Shown here: in pieces, positions 8,422-16,675 of the stretch
Layout: every line of letters begins with the position of its first letter
How positions within the stretch are numbered: the stretch's first letter is position 1
NCBI GenBank assembly: GCA_903878115.1
Contig: CAIRGO010000303.1
Location: forward strand, 1 to 64,000
Length of the DNA stretch: 64,000 bases
Source of the DNA: Akkermansiaceae bacterium
GTDB lineage: Bacteria; Verrucomicrobiota; Verrucomicrobiia; Verrucomicrobiales; Akkermansiaceae
Reading direction: 5' to 3'
Program-made: the position numbers and the translations under genes
The notes under the pieces: generated by a model
The model's database searches: none
What the model saw: the letters and a program-made list of their open reading frames with translations, nothing else
Told to the model about the DNA's origin: nothing

Positions 8422-8769
8422 ATGGCAGATTCCGTAGAACACATCAAAAAAACAGCCCGACTCTACCTATTAATCGGTGCGGTCTTATTCATCTTCACGG
8501 GCGTTACCGTGGCAGTTGCGAAAATCCCGATGCTCGATGTCGGCAAGCATGGATTCGACACAATGGACATGATTTTAGGACTTGCCATCGCCAGTTTTAA
8601 GGCATCTTTGGTAGGATACATTTTCATGCACTTAAATCATGAAAAAAAAGCAATCTACTGGATATTTTTCGGTGCAATTATGTTTTTCGGGTTTATGATC
8701 TTTCTATTCATGTTTGCCAAATATGACCCAATCCATTTCAACGGCTTCCAACTAGGTATTCCTAACTAA
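8422..8769 (+). CDS. ctaF: Cytochrome c oxidase subunit IV (prokaryotic COX4 type)
   Basis: The protein has 115 residues and three membrane helices, at about 13-33, 49-72 and 78-98. The family signature around the second helix is present (FKASLVGYIFMHLNHE). Subunit IV is a small structural partner of subunit III in caa3/aa3 oxidases of bacteria. It lies in the usual place after subunit III. The start is preceded by a pyrimidine-rich leader without a Shine-Dalgarno. Confidence 0.88.
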   Translation: MADSVEHIKKTARLYLLIGAVLFIFTGVTVAVAKIPMLDVGKHGFDTMDMILGLAIASFKASLVGYIFMHLNHEKKAIYWIFFGAIMFFGFMIFLFMFAKYDPIHFNGFQLGIPN

Positions 8770-8788
8770 TACTTAACATCTACATCTT

Positions 8789-8989
8789 ATGTCACTGAAA
8801 TCATTCCATATCGTCTTTGTAGTATTCACTTTTTTGATGAGTCTTTTCTTTGCCGTATGGTCTTTCTTGATCGCTAAGGATGTAACTCCTATTAGCTCTA
8901 TCATCGGTTGGTGTGGCGTCGTGGGATTGGTTTTATCACCTCTTTACGGTATTTATTTTTATAAAAAAGCCGCTAAAATTTTCATTTAA
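8789..8989 (+). CDS. Small membrane protein in the oxidase operon
   Basis: The protein has 66 residues and two hydrophobic helices (about 7-29 and 33-56) joined by a short polar turn, with a basic C-terminus (KKAAKIF). I recognise no family. It lies 19 bases after ctaF and 8 bases before the next small gene, between subunits IV and II. It is probably an accessory or assembly subunit of the oxidase, inferred from position only. Confidence 0.65.
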   Translation: MSLKSFHIVFVVFTFLMSLFFAVWSFLIAKDVTPISSIIGWCGVVGLVLSPLYGIYFYKKAAKIFI

Positions 8990-8997
8990 CTACTTAT

Positions 8998-9225
8998 ATG
9001 ATTCCTCTCGTAATTTCTTGCTCTACCTGTCAGGCGAATAGCCTTTACGGTGGTGGCGACGCTGTGGGTTGGTCAATTTTTTTCCTGTTGATTGTTATTC
9101 TACTAGTCGCTTCCGCTGTTGTTTTTTGCATGATCCGTATTGCTCGTAGATCACGGGAATTTGCTCAAGAGGAAGAAATCGCGATGCTTGCTGAGCTTCA
9201 TTCATCACAATCTATTTCACACTAA
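8998..9225 (+). CDS. Small single-helix membrane protein with N-terminal CxxC
   Basis: The protein has 75 residues. A short N-terminal segment contains SCSTCQ at residues 7-12, followed by a glycine-rich turn, one membrane helix (about 24-46) and an acidic cytoplasmic tail (EFAQEEEIAML). The CxxC pair should face the periplasm if the basic IRIARRSR after the helix is cytoplasmic. Its position next to the CuA subunit makes a role in copper insertion or thiol chemistry conceivable, but no homology supports this. Confidence 0.62.
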   Translation: MIPLVISCSTCQANSLYGGGDAVGWSIFFLLIVILLVASAVVFCMIRIARRSREFAQEEEIAMLAELHSSQSISH

Positions 9226-9233
9226 TTTTTTAT

Positions 9234-10019
9234 ATGTCACCTACAGAATTCTTCAGTATTCCTAAAAGTTACTCGGCGCACGGTCCTCAAGTTGATCACA
9301 TGATTGATGTTGTGCATTGGTTCATGATTGTTCTCTTTCTCGGATGGACGGCCTATTTAGCAGTAGCATTGTTTCGATTCCGCCGTTCTGCTAGTCCTAA
9401 AGCCAGCTACCATGGCTTGACGAATCATGTTACTTCACACATTGAGATCGCAGTAATTATTGTGGAAGCTGTGCTTCTGTTAGGATTCGCGCTGCCTTTA
9501 TGGCGCGAGCGTACCGATACCTTTAAGCAAGTTGTGCAAGAAGAACACGTGCGTGTTCGAGTAGTAGGTTGGCAGTTTGGCTGGACCTACCATTACCCTG
9601 GTAAGGATGGCAAGTTTGGCCGTATCGATCCGTTCCAAATCTCAGGCACTAATGAACTTGGTATCGATCAGTCTGATCCAAATTCGACTGATGATTTTAC
9701 CAATCCGATATTGAAATTGCCGAAAGACATTCCGGCCATTTTGATGATCTCTAGCAAAGATGTGATTCATAATTACGCGATCGTTCCGATGCGCATTCAG
9801 CAAGATGCGCTTCCAGGAAAGGAAATCCCGATGTGGTTCACACCTGTGAAAACGTTAGAAACTTCGGTTGTGTGCGCGCAGTTGTGTGGCGAGGGTCACG
9901 GCAACATGGTTGGCTCTATGGAAGTGATCGAAGCTGCAGAGTATAAAACTTGGGCCAATGGTCAATCTGATGCTGCTCTGAAGGCGCGCGCGCCAAAAGC
10001 TCCAGTAGCGACCCGCTAA
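9234..10019 (+). CDS. ctaC: Cytochrome c oxidase subunit II
   Basis: The protein has 261 residues, with two membrane helices at about 28-48 and 70-90 and a periplasmic cupredoxin domain. All CuA ligands are present: His179, Cys214, Cys218, His222 and Met225, with Glu220 in between (CAQLCGEGHGNM). The aromatic tryptophan region VGWQFGWTYHYPG is at 111-123. No CxxCH follows, so this is an aa3 subunit II without a fused cytochrome c. Unlike most operons, where subunit II precedes subunit I, it is the last gene here. A hairpin follows the stop. Confidence 0.96.
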   Translation: MSPTEFFSIPKSYSAHGPQVDHMIDVVHWFMIVLFLGWTAYLAVALFRFRRSASPKASYHGLTNHVTSHIEIAVIIVEAVLLLGFALPLWRERTDTFKQVVQEEHVRVRVVGWQFGWTYHYPGKDGKFGRIDPFQISGTNELGIDQSDPNSTDDFTNPILKLPKDIPAILMISSKDVIHNYAIVPMRIQQDALPGKEIPMWFTPVKTLETSVVCAQLCGEGHGNMVGSMEVIEAAEYKTWANGQSDAALKARAPKAPVATR

Positions 10020-10031
10020 TGATGGGACTAG

Positions 10032-10052
10032 CACCGATGATATCGGTGTTTT
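10032..10052 (+). terminator. Probable terminator of the cytochrome oxidase operon
   Basis: CACCGAT (10032-10038) and ATCGGTG (10042-10048) form a perfect 7-base stem with a 3-base loop, followed by TTTT and a pyrimidine-rich stretch. It starts 13 bases after the ctaC stop. The T-tract is short, so termination may be partial. Confidence 0.6.
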
Positions 10053-10102
10053 CCTATTGAATTATTGCTAAATTACCCTATGGATTGTTGATTCACTTTC
10101 CG

Positions 10103-10774
10103 ATGAGTTTATTTACCCATGTATTTTTGAGATCAACAGTTCTAGTACTATGTCTTTTTTCTGTTGCTATCGCTGCTGGTGAAAAAAAAATAGCTCCGGC
10201 AGTCGTAAAAGCGGACGATGCAGCTAAAGAAACAACTGCAACTCCCTCACCCGTGGTTCCTGCAGCTGTGGATGATGATCAGGCTGCGGAAAAGGTTGAG
10301 GCTGAAGACACAGCTAAAGTTGCACGTCCCGTTACATCTGATCCTGTTCAAGTGTATGGGTGGAGAGAGAAAATCAAACTTGTCGAACTCCCAGAACAAT
10401 TCACCGCTAAGCTTGATACGGGAGCATACACGAGTTCTATGCATGCTGAAAATGAACAAATTTTTGAACGAGATGGCAAAAAATGGGTGAAGTTTGTTTG
10501 CACCGATCCTCGGCAAGTAGGAGCCAAGCGTTATGATATGGAAGCGCCGCTCGTGCGTACTGTTCACATCAAGGAGCCTGGTGAACAATCAGAACGTCGC
10601 AATGTTGTGCGTTTGAGTTTCACCATTGGCGATCGTAAAATGAAAGCAGACTTCAGCCTAAACGATCGACGTAACATGCTCTGCCCGGTCTTAATCGGGC
10701 GCTCCACGATTGCCGTCCTCGGTTGGGTGGACCCAAGCCGCACTTTCATGGCAGACGATAAAATCATGCGCTGA
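10103..10774 (+). CDS. Secreted RimK-associated 'ATP-dependent zinc protease' (retropepsin-like)
   Basis: The protein has 223 residues from the ATG at 10103, with an N-terminal signal peptide (about 1-25). An Ala/Glu/Asp/Lys-rich linker (about 27-80) precedes a retropepsin-like domain. The domain shows the aspartic-protease-like DTGA at 105-108 (AKLDTGAYTSSMHA) and the second conserved block VLIGR at 196-200. The family is annotated as an ATP-dependent zinc protease but looks like an aspartyl peptidase fold and has no ATP site here. It is followed by an inactive-transglutaminase/7TM protein and an ATP-grasp ligase, a gene set seen together in other bacteria. A role in processing or trimming a ligase product is inferred. 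Confidence 0.85.
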   Translation: MSLFTHVFLRSTVLVLCLFSVAIAAGEKKIAPAVVKADDAAKETTATPSPVVPAAVDDDQAAEKVEAEDTAKVARPVTSDPVQVYGWREKIKLVELPEQFTAKLDTGAYTSSMHAENEQIFERDGKKWVKFVCTDPRQVGAKRYDMEAPLVRTVHIKEPGEQSERRNVVRLSFTIGDRKMKADFSLNDRRNMLCPVLIGRSTIAVLGWVDPSRTFMADDKIMR

Positions 10775-10784
10775 GGAAATAACC

Positions 10785-12332
10785 ATGTCCTCGAAAACTA
10801 GATTATTGATTACAGTGTGCTTTCTCTGTTCGGTGGGAATGGGCATTGCCATTTACAAAAATCGTAAACTCGGAGTGCCGCTTTGGGTAGGTGAGCAAAA
10901 CACTTCTTGGCTAGTAGAGGCTCGTGTTTCATTTCTCAGTAGTGAGCAAAAACCTGTCACTGTTAAACTAGCTCTTCCACAAGTTGCCATCGATGAAGGG
11001 ATCGGTCAAAATGCAGGCTCTATCGGATTTGGCTATTCCACTGATATCGGCACGTCGGGAGCGAAGGAGGTCTGGTCAGCGCGTCAACCAAATGCTGGTA
11101 ATAACGCGCTTTACTATCGGATTCGTTTTCCTGAACGTTACAAAACTGGTGGAGCAAATGAAGAAGTAAAAGGGAATCCACCTGTCGCAGAATCTCCAGG
11201 GCTCACGGGATCTGTGGAGCGTGCAGCCCGTGCCATTATCGAACAATCTCGCGCAGTCTCTTCAGATGACGATACATTTTTCACTCATCTTTTTTTACAA
11301 ATTTCTCGCGAGAATCGATCACAGGAGCTTCTTTTGCTCAGAAGGCATTACGAAATAGAGGAGAAAATCGATGAACAGCAACTGCTCATCGTCATGGGGA
11401 TTGATCTTCTGCGCATGGCAGGAATACCGGCCCGTCTTGCACATGGCGTAAAGCTTGACCCTGAAGCAGGAACTCAAGCGGCACTGCCCTTGATTGAGTA
11501 TTCTGATGGCGTCTCATGGAAAGTAAAAAACCCCGCGCAACCGAACGTTACGTTGCGCAGTGATAATATTTTTGTTTGGAATCGCGGGGGAAATGCATTG
11601 CTAGAGGTATTTGGTGCAGACAATTCTAAAGTCGTTTTTACCGTAACGAAAGATATGATTTCGTTAGAAAAAATGGACCAGTTGCGTGATTCCCCGTTGT
11701 TTGTGTCGACGATTCTTGCATTACCTTTGTCGGAGCGATCAGTTTTTCGTTACGTGGTTTTGATTCCACTCGGTGCATTTGTCGTTGTCGTATTACGCAA
11801 TATTATTGGAGTGCCGACATTAGGAACTTTTATGCCGGTGTTGTTAGCGCTCGCATTTTTAGAAATGCCACTGGGCTTAGGGATCTTAATGTTTGTCGTG
11901 ATTGTGGCCGCTGGTTTGTTTTTCCGATTTTTCCTTTCTAGCATGAATCTTCTCGTTGTTCCACGTGTCGCTGCCTGTGTGGTAATTGTCACTTTGCTAA
12001 TGGTGCTGATGAGTTTGGTTAGTTGGCGATTGGGAATGCGTGATGTTCTAAAAATTACTCTATTTCCGATGATTATTATTGCGTGGACGATAGAACGCAT
12101 GTCGTTAATCTGGGAAGAAGAAGGAAAGCGAAATGCGATCATGCAAGTTGGTGGATCCATGCTAGTTGCTGTGATCGCCTTTCTGTTTATGAAGATTCCT
12201 CAAATTCAATATTGGGCGCAGTATTTCCCCGAGTTGTTGTTAGTAGTGCTTTCGATCATTTTGTTGATCGGGAGATACACTGGGTACCGTTTGAGTGAAC
12301 TTCATCGCTTCAGGAATTTTTCAGAATCCTAA
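10785..12332 (+). CDS. Inactive transglutaminase-like domain protein with seven membrane helices
   Basis: The protein has 515 residues. A first membrane anchor (about 6-22) precedes an extracytoplasmic domain related to a degenerate transglutaminase (about 35-330). A C-terminal block of hydrophobic helices follows from about 320 to 500. Visible blocks are 'RVSFLSSEQKPVTVKLALPQ' near 48-67, 'LL.MAGIPARLAHGVKL' near 210-225 in the transglutaminase fold, and 'GVPTLGTFMPVLLALAF' in the membrane part. The ATG at 10785 has a GAGG Shine-Dalgarno; an earlier frame start lies inside the protease gene. It is the membrane partner in the protease/ligase set. Confidence 0.83.
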   Translation: MSSKTRLLITVCFLCSVGMGIAIYKNRKLGVPLWVGEQNTSWLVEARVSFLSSEQKPVTVKLALPQVAIDEGIGQNAGSIGFGYSTDIGTSGAKEVWSARQPNAGNNALYYRIRFPERYKTGGANEEVKGNPPVAESPGLTGSVERAARAIIEQSRAVSSDDDTFFTHLFLQISRENRSQELLLLRRHYEIEEKIDEQQLLIVMGIDLLRMAGIPARLAHGVKLDPEAGTQAALPLIEYSDGVSWKVKNPAQPNVTLRSDNIFVWNRGGNALLEVFGADNSKVVFTVTKDMISLEKMDQLRDSPLFVSTILALPLSERSVFRYVVLIPLGAFVVVVLRNIIGVPTLGTFMPVLLALAFLEMPLGLGILMFVVIVAAGLFFRFFLSSMNLLVVPRVAACVVIVTLLMVLMSLVSWRLGMRDVLKITLFPMIIIAWTIERMSLIWEEEGKRNAIMQVGGSMLVAVIAFLFMKIPQIQYWAQYFPELLLVVLSIILLIGRYTGYRLSELHRFRNFSES

Positions 12333-12343
12333 CAAAATTAACT

Positions 12344-13336
12344 ATGCATCAATGGTGGCATCGCTGGTTCCGCACTCCTAAAGAGCTTCGCGCTATGGGT
12401 GTAGTCGGTATCAACATGCGCAATGCCAGATTTTTATTGCCTAACAATCCACGCAAACTCTATCAGCGCGTTGATAACAAGCTATGTACGAAAGCGCTTG
12501 CAGAGGAGCGTGGTTTGCAAATTCCTAAAACTTATTTGGTTGTGAAATCACCGCATGATGTTCGGTTGATAGAAAAACAACTCGCAGAGTATGATTCTTT
12601 TGTCATGAAACCAGCTCGTGGCAGTGGCGGAAAAGGGGTGCTGGTAATCGATCATCGCGATGGCGACGTTTATGTGAAGCCGAGTGGCGTGCGCTTGAGC
12701 GGTGAGGAGCTAAGACATCATGCGGATAATATTTTAGCCGGCTTGTATAGCCTTGGTGGTAACCGTGATCAAGCACTGATCGAGTATCGTGTCACACCAG
12801 CAATGGTTCGGACGGTTATAAGTTTTCAAGGTGCCCCAGACATTCGGATCGTCATGCTTCATGGCTACCCAGTCATGGCCATGCTGAGAGCAGCGACTAA
12901 GGAATCAGATGGACGTGCGAACCTTCATCAAGGTGCTATCGGCATAGGGATTGACCTCGCCACTGGTCGCTCGGTAAGAGCTGTTCACCATGGCAATATG
13001 GTAAGCATCCATCCAGATCTGAAATCACCACTCATCGGCTTGCAGATGCCTTTTTGGGATCAGATTATGGAACTTGCTGTAAGTTGTCATGAAATGACTG
13101 AACTCGGTTACTTAGGTGTTGATTTGATGATCGACGAAAAGATCGGCCCTTTGATGATTGAAGTCAATGCTCGCCCAGGCTTAGCAATTCAGATGGCGAA
13201 TGGTGTCGGATTGATGAATCGTTTGGAGCCTGTGGTCTCGCGTCATATGAGTCATCCTAACGAATCAAGAAGTGAACGGATTGCTTTTAGCCAAAAAATG
13301 TTTAGCGCAAAAAACGAATCCGTTCCTGCCCCGTGA
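12344..13336 (+). CDS. Alpha-L-glutamate ligase-like ATP-grasp enzyme (RimK-related)
   Basis: The protein has 330 residues. The start 'LRAMGVVGINMRNARFLLPNNPRKLYQRVDNK' type block is typical of the RimK-related ligase family. The ATP-grasp motifs follow: VMKPARGSGGKGV at about 87-99 (phosphate-binding loop), and a C-terminal metal-binding block MIEVNARPGLAIQMAN. Such enzymes form amide bonds using ATP, typically adding glutamate or another amino acid to a peptide. The gene begins 11 bases after the 7TM gene. The product and acceptor are unknown. It ends 5 bases from the convergent VIT/vWA gene. Confidence 0.85.
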   Translation: MHQWWHRWFRTPKELRAMGVVGINMRNARFLLPNNPRKLYQRVDNKLCTKALAEERGLQIPKTYLVVKSPHDVRLIEKQLAEYDSFVMKPARGSGGKGVLVIDHRDGDVYVKPSGVRLSGEELRHHADNILAGLYSLGGNRDQALIEYRVTPAMVRTVISFQGAPDIRIVMLHGYPVMAMLRAATKESDGRANLHQGAIGIGIDLATGRSVRAVHHGNMVSIHPDLKSPLIGLQMPFWDQIMELAVSCHEMTELGYLGVDLMIDEKIGPLMIEVNARPGLAIQMANGVGLMNRLEPVVSRHMSHPNESRSERIAFSQKMFSAKNESVPAP

Positions 13337-13341
13337 ATCAA

Positions 13342-15384
13342 CTAGCGTCGTCTTTGCACGGCAAAAAGAATCGCCATCAATAGCAATAAACTAACTGATC
13401 CTGGTTCAGGAACTGAACTGTTTGATGCTACGATGGAATTAGAACTTCCTCCGCCAATGGCATCAGCGCTAACTCCGGCTGGTAGTGGCAAGGTTTGTCT
13501 TACTGTTTTCGGAGTGCCAGTGATTTCTCTTGGGGTGTCGTTGATCGCAATGAACGATGTATAGGGCGTGAGCAGTGAGTATTGCAGACCGATGCTTATG
13601 ATTTCGGCAATATTTTTATTTTTCTCGACGTTTTCGCCGCGCGATCTTTCTGCAAACGAATTGTAATCGCCGAGACTGCGTACGCGTTCTCTTGCCCATA
13701 ATACTGGCAGAGCGGGATTGCTGCGCTGTGATTCACTTATTTCTGCTAGACTGATTTTCTTTTCGTAGATCACTCCATTTGCTTGTGTGCCTCTGAGGAT
13801 GATACTTCCTTGCAATGGATTGCGAATTTTTCCGATGACTGCTATGGGGCGATCCGCGAAAAGATCACGCACAGAAGATGGTTCAACATCATAAATTTCA
13901 TTCCCCTCAGCAGTCAGCGTGATGTGGGATAATACGGGCGAGGAAATATAGGTGGTCAGTTTTTTTACGGCTCCGTCAGCCTCGCTTGGTGTGGTGACGA
14001 CGAATGGTTCCCCTTGCCCGCAATGGGCGATGCCTTCGATCAAATGACGATTGACAGACGATCCGATGCCAAAGCAAAAAACATTATTTTTGTGAAGATT
14101 ATTACGAATCAGTTCAAAAGCTTCTGCTTCAAAATTGATATACCCATCAGTAATCAAGATCACGGAACGCGAGCGAGATTCATCGTTAGGTAGATGCATC
14201 GCGGATTGCAGTGCGCCAAGCATTTCCGTGCTGCCACCGGTAGGTGAACTTTTCATCCAATTGATCGCTGCTGAAATATTAGATTTGTTGGCGGGGAGGG
14301 GAGTATCTTGATAAATACGATCTGATCCGGCAAAAAGTATGAGATTAAAGGTATCAGATTCGCGAATAGAACCTAACAATTTTTCCATCAATTGATAAGC
14401 AGTGTTCAAGGGGAATCCCGACATTGATCCCGAAACATCAACGACGAAAACATACTCGCGTGAAGTGATCACATCGGAAGTAACGCGAGCGGGTGGTTCA
14501 ATCTGCAATAAAAATGTGTTTTCTTTGTCTCCTTGATGGATCAACACGCCGGAATCGATTTTGTTTTTTGCGAGTTTCCATTCCATGATCAAATCACGGT
14601 TTGCATGTGAGGCATCATTCTTTAATTCTATGGCCGCTTCGTGCGCGGAGTTCCATTTGATTTCGATCGGATGAGTAGGGCATTTGACCTCGGCTAAATC
14701 AAGACCGCTGTGGAGTCGGGCTTTGAGTGAGAAACTGGCAGGAGCAGACTTGCCTTGCGCAAGGTGAGGATTGGCTGACCAGTTTTCTTCGGCTTTGTTT
14801 TCATGTTCAGTTAATCCATGGGTAAAACGTGGGCCAACTACTGTTGGGAAAACCCATTGATAGGTGCCCGTCTCTGGAACGATGGATTCACTATACTCTA
14901 ACGTAATTTTCATTTCATCACCGGGCAAGATATTGGCAAGTGATGTTTGAAACACATTGGGCCGTTTTTGCTCTAACAAAGAAGCAGATTTATTTTCAGC
15001 TTTTGCCTGTTCGAATTTTTTTTTAGCGGCAGCTTTTTCACGAATCACAGCGCGAACGATTGATTCGCCCGTTTGCATTGTCATGCCATGAACAGCTGAT
15101 CGGGTAGAGCCTGGGAAGACATATTCTGCGTGGATTGGTTGGTTGCCAGTATTCGCATACGTTTGTTCAATCGTAACGTGCGCTACCACACCATCAATCG
15201 AAACATCAACTTTGGTGTTTTTCAGCGGAATTGTATCTCCAGGAGTATCACCTGGCGAAGATGTAACGAGTAAGTATGGTGCGAGAGAAACGTCCTGTGA
15301 AGATTCAATAGCCTGTAACTTGTGAGCAATAAACAATGCCGAATAGACGGCAACAAAGTAGAGGATGCGTGGTAATGTTTTCAT
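13342..15384 (-). CDS. VIT/vWA-domain secreted protein with PEP-CTERM sorting signal
   Basis: The protein has 680 residues with an N-terminal signal peptide (about 1-25). A VIT (inter-alpha-trypsin-inhibitor-type) domain lies at about 40-175, with 'VEYVFPG...AVHG' and 'REKAAAKKKFEQAK' blocks. A von Willebrand A domain follows at about 305-480 with an intact MIDAS start, VVDVSGSMSG. The C-terminus is VPEPGSVSLLLL..., a hydrophobic stretch and then QRRR, a textbook PEP-CTERM signal for exosortase-dependent sorting. VIT/vWA proteins in other bacteria are often sortase or rhombosortase targets; here the tag is PEP-CTERM. It is likely a metal-dependent adhesion surface protein. No exosortase is in the window. 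Confidence 0.88.
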   Translation of the reverse strand: MKTLPRILYFVAVYSALFIAHKLQAIESSQDVSLAPYLLVTSSPGDTPGDTIPLKNTKVDVSIDGVVAHVTIEQTYANTGNQPIHAEYVFPGSTRSAVHGMTMQTGESIVRAVIREKAAAKKKFEQAKAENKSASLLEQKRPNVFQTSLANILPGDEMKITLEYSESIVPETGTYQWVFPTVVGPRFTHGLTEHENKAEENWSANPHLAQGKSAPASFSLKARLHSGLDLAEVKCPTHPIEIKWNSAHEAAIELKNDASHANRDLIMEWKLAKNKIDSGVLIHQGDKENTFLLQIEPPARVTSDVITSREYVFVVDVSGSMSGFPLNTAYQLMEKLLGSIRESDTFNLILFAGSDRIYQDTPLPANKSNISAAINWMKSSPTGGSTEMLGALQSAMHLPNDESRSRSVILITDGYINFEAEAFELIRNNLHKNNVFCFGIGSSVNRHLIEGIAHCGQGEPFVVTTPSEADGAVKKLTTYISSPVLSHITLTAEGNEIYDVEPSSVRDLFADRPIAVIGKIRNPLQGSIILRGTQANGVIYEKKISLAEISESQRSNPALPVLWARERVRSLGDYNSFAERSRGENVEKNKNIAEIISIGLQYSLLTPYTSFIAINDTPREITGTPKTVRQTLPLPAGVSADAIGGGSSNSIVASNSSVPEPGSVSLLLLMAILFAVQRRR

Positions 15385-15487
15385 GATGTCGTATTTGGTT
15401 ACGGCATCAGTGAAGCGCAGAATGATGAAGTTATGATGAAGCGTCTGTGAGAAATTCGTGATAATTCTACGTGAATCTTGGTCTCGA

Positions 15488-16675
15488 TTATTGACGAATC
15501 ACGAACACACCTTTTTTGCTGCCAACGGCTACATCTACTTTGCCATCGTTGTTGAGATCGGTGGCTACGACATCGCAGCCTACGCCGCCATCTTGATCGA
15601 TAATGCTAGATTCCCATTTGATTGAATCGCCTTCTTGACGATTGTAAAAAACTACTGTTAGAGCAGGATCTAGCGAACCAGGGTCGTTTTTGCCGTGAGC
15701 CCAATAACGTTTTCCTGTCACAAAATCCATACGTCCATCTTTGTCAATATCCGCCATCGCTAGCGAATGAAGTTGGCTAAATTGCAAATCGTTAGCACCT
15801 TTCTTTTTTGCGTCAGCAGGCAGGATTTCATGATAAGAGAAGGTGAATGATTTTTCTTTGCCGTCATTTTGGTACCAACCTAAACCGTAGCCATGACCGT
15901 CAAGACTTGTCACCACATCGTTATCCCCATCTTTATCATAATCATGAACTAGCATTTGTGAACCACCACGGCATTGCTGCGAAAATTTATGATATGCCCA
16001 AGTGCCAGGCAACGTTGCGGGTTGTTCAAACCAGCCATCTTTTTCGATGATATCTGGCTTGCCATCGCTATTCAGATCGCCTGCACCTAAGCCGTGAACA
16101 TAGGGGCTTCCAGAACGTTTTTCGGAGATGGCGGTAAATGTCCATGGTTTCGTGACATCCGCCCAGTCGGCGCTGTAATAGCCAAATTTCCCCTGTTGCA
16201 TGCAGACGATTTCATTTTTCTTGTCACCTGTGAGATCAATCCAAATAGGACTCTCGGTTGCTGCTTCTGTAATGATTTTATGAGATTTCCACTCCTCACC
16301 GATTTTTCCTGGATTGAGATAAAGTGAAATTGTTTTGCCTGGCCACCCCACCATTAAAAGGTCGTTTTTTTTATCTCCATTGAGGTCGTCCGCCCAATTG
16401 ATAAACGAGTCTTCGATGTAGCCATCAATGCTATGTGCTTTTCCAGGGCGATATTGAATGGCCGTGGTGAAATCTGGTCCCTTGAACCATAAGTGGCCTG
16501 CAATCAGATCGCTAACACCATCGCCATCCATATCCGATACTGCTACGCCCTCGGAAATAAAATCCTTAGTGATGATTTGTTTTTTCCATGACAGCAACGG
16601 AACTGACGCGCAGATCGCGAATCCGAGTAACGAAGCTGGGAGAAATAATCGTAGTGAACAATGTGTGATTTTCAT
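15488..16675 (-). CDS. Secreted FG-GAP/VCBS-repeat protein
   Basis: The protein has 395 residues from the ATG at 16675, which overlaps the stop of the upstream transporter gene as ATGA. A signal peptide covers about residues 1-22. The rest is a series of FG-GAP repeats with calcium-binding-like turns (SDMDGDGVSDLIAG, DLNGDKKNDLL, DLNSDGKPDI, DYDKDGDNDVV, DIDKDGRMDFV, DLNNDGKVDVAVG), as expected of a beta-propeller. Such proteins are common in Verrucomicrobia and Planctomycetes and act outside the cytoplasm, but their ligands are unknown. Overlap with the transporter gene suggests co-expression. Confidence 0.82.
   Translation of the reverse strand: MKITHCSLRLFLPASLLGFAICASVPLLSWKKQIITKDFISEGVAVSDMDGDGVSDLIAGHLWFKGPDFTTAIQYRPGKAHSIDGYIEDSFINWADDLNGDKKNDLLMVGWPGKTISLYLNPGKIGEEWKSHKIITEAATESPIWIDLTGDKKNEIVCMQQGKFGYYSADWADVTKPWTFTAISEKRSGSPYVHGLGAGDLNSDGKPDIIEKDGWFEQPATLPGTWAYHKFSQQCRGGSQMLVHDYDKDGDNDVVTSLDGHGYGLGWYQNDGKEKSFTFSYHEILPADAKKKGANDLQFSQLHSLAMADIDKDGRMDFVTGKRYWAHGKNDPGSLDPALTVVFYNRQEGDSIKWESSIIDQDGGVGCDVVATDLNNDGKVDVAVGSKKGVFVIRQ

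Noticed and set aside
15446-15461. TGTGAGAAATTCGTGA upstream of the VIT/vWA gene as a third CRP-type site
   Set aside because: The second half is CGTGA, not TCACA, so the site is not palindromic; it only shares one half-site.
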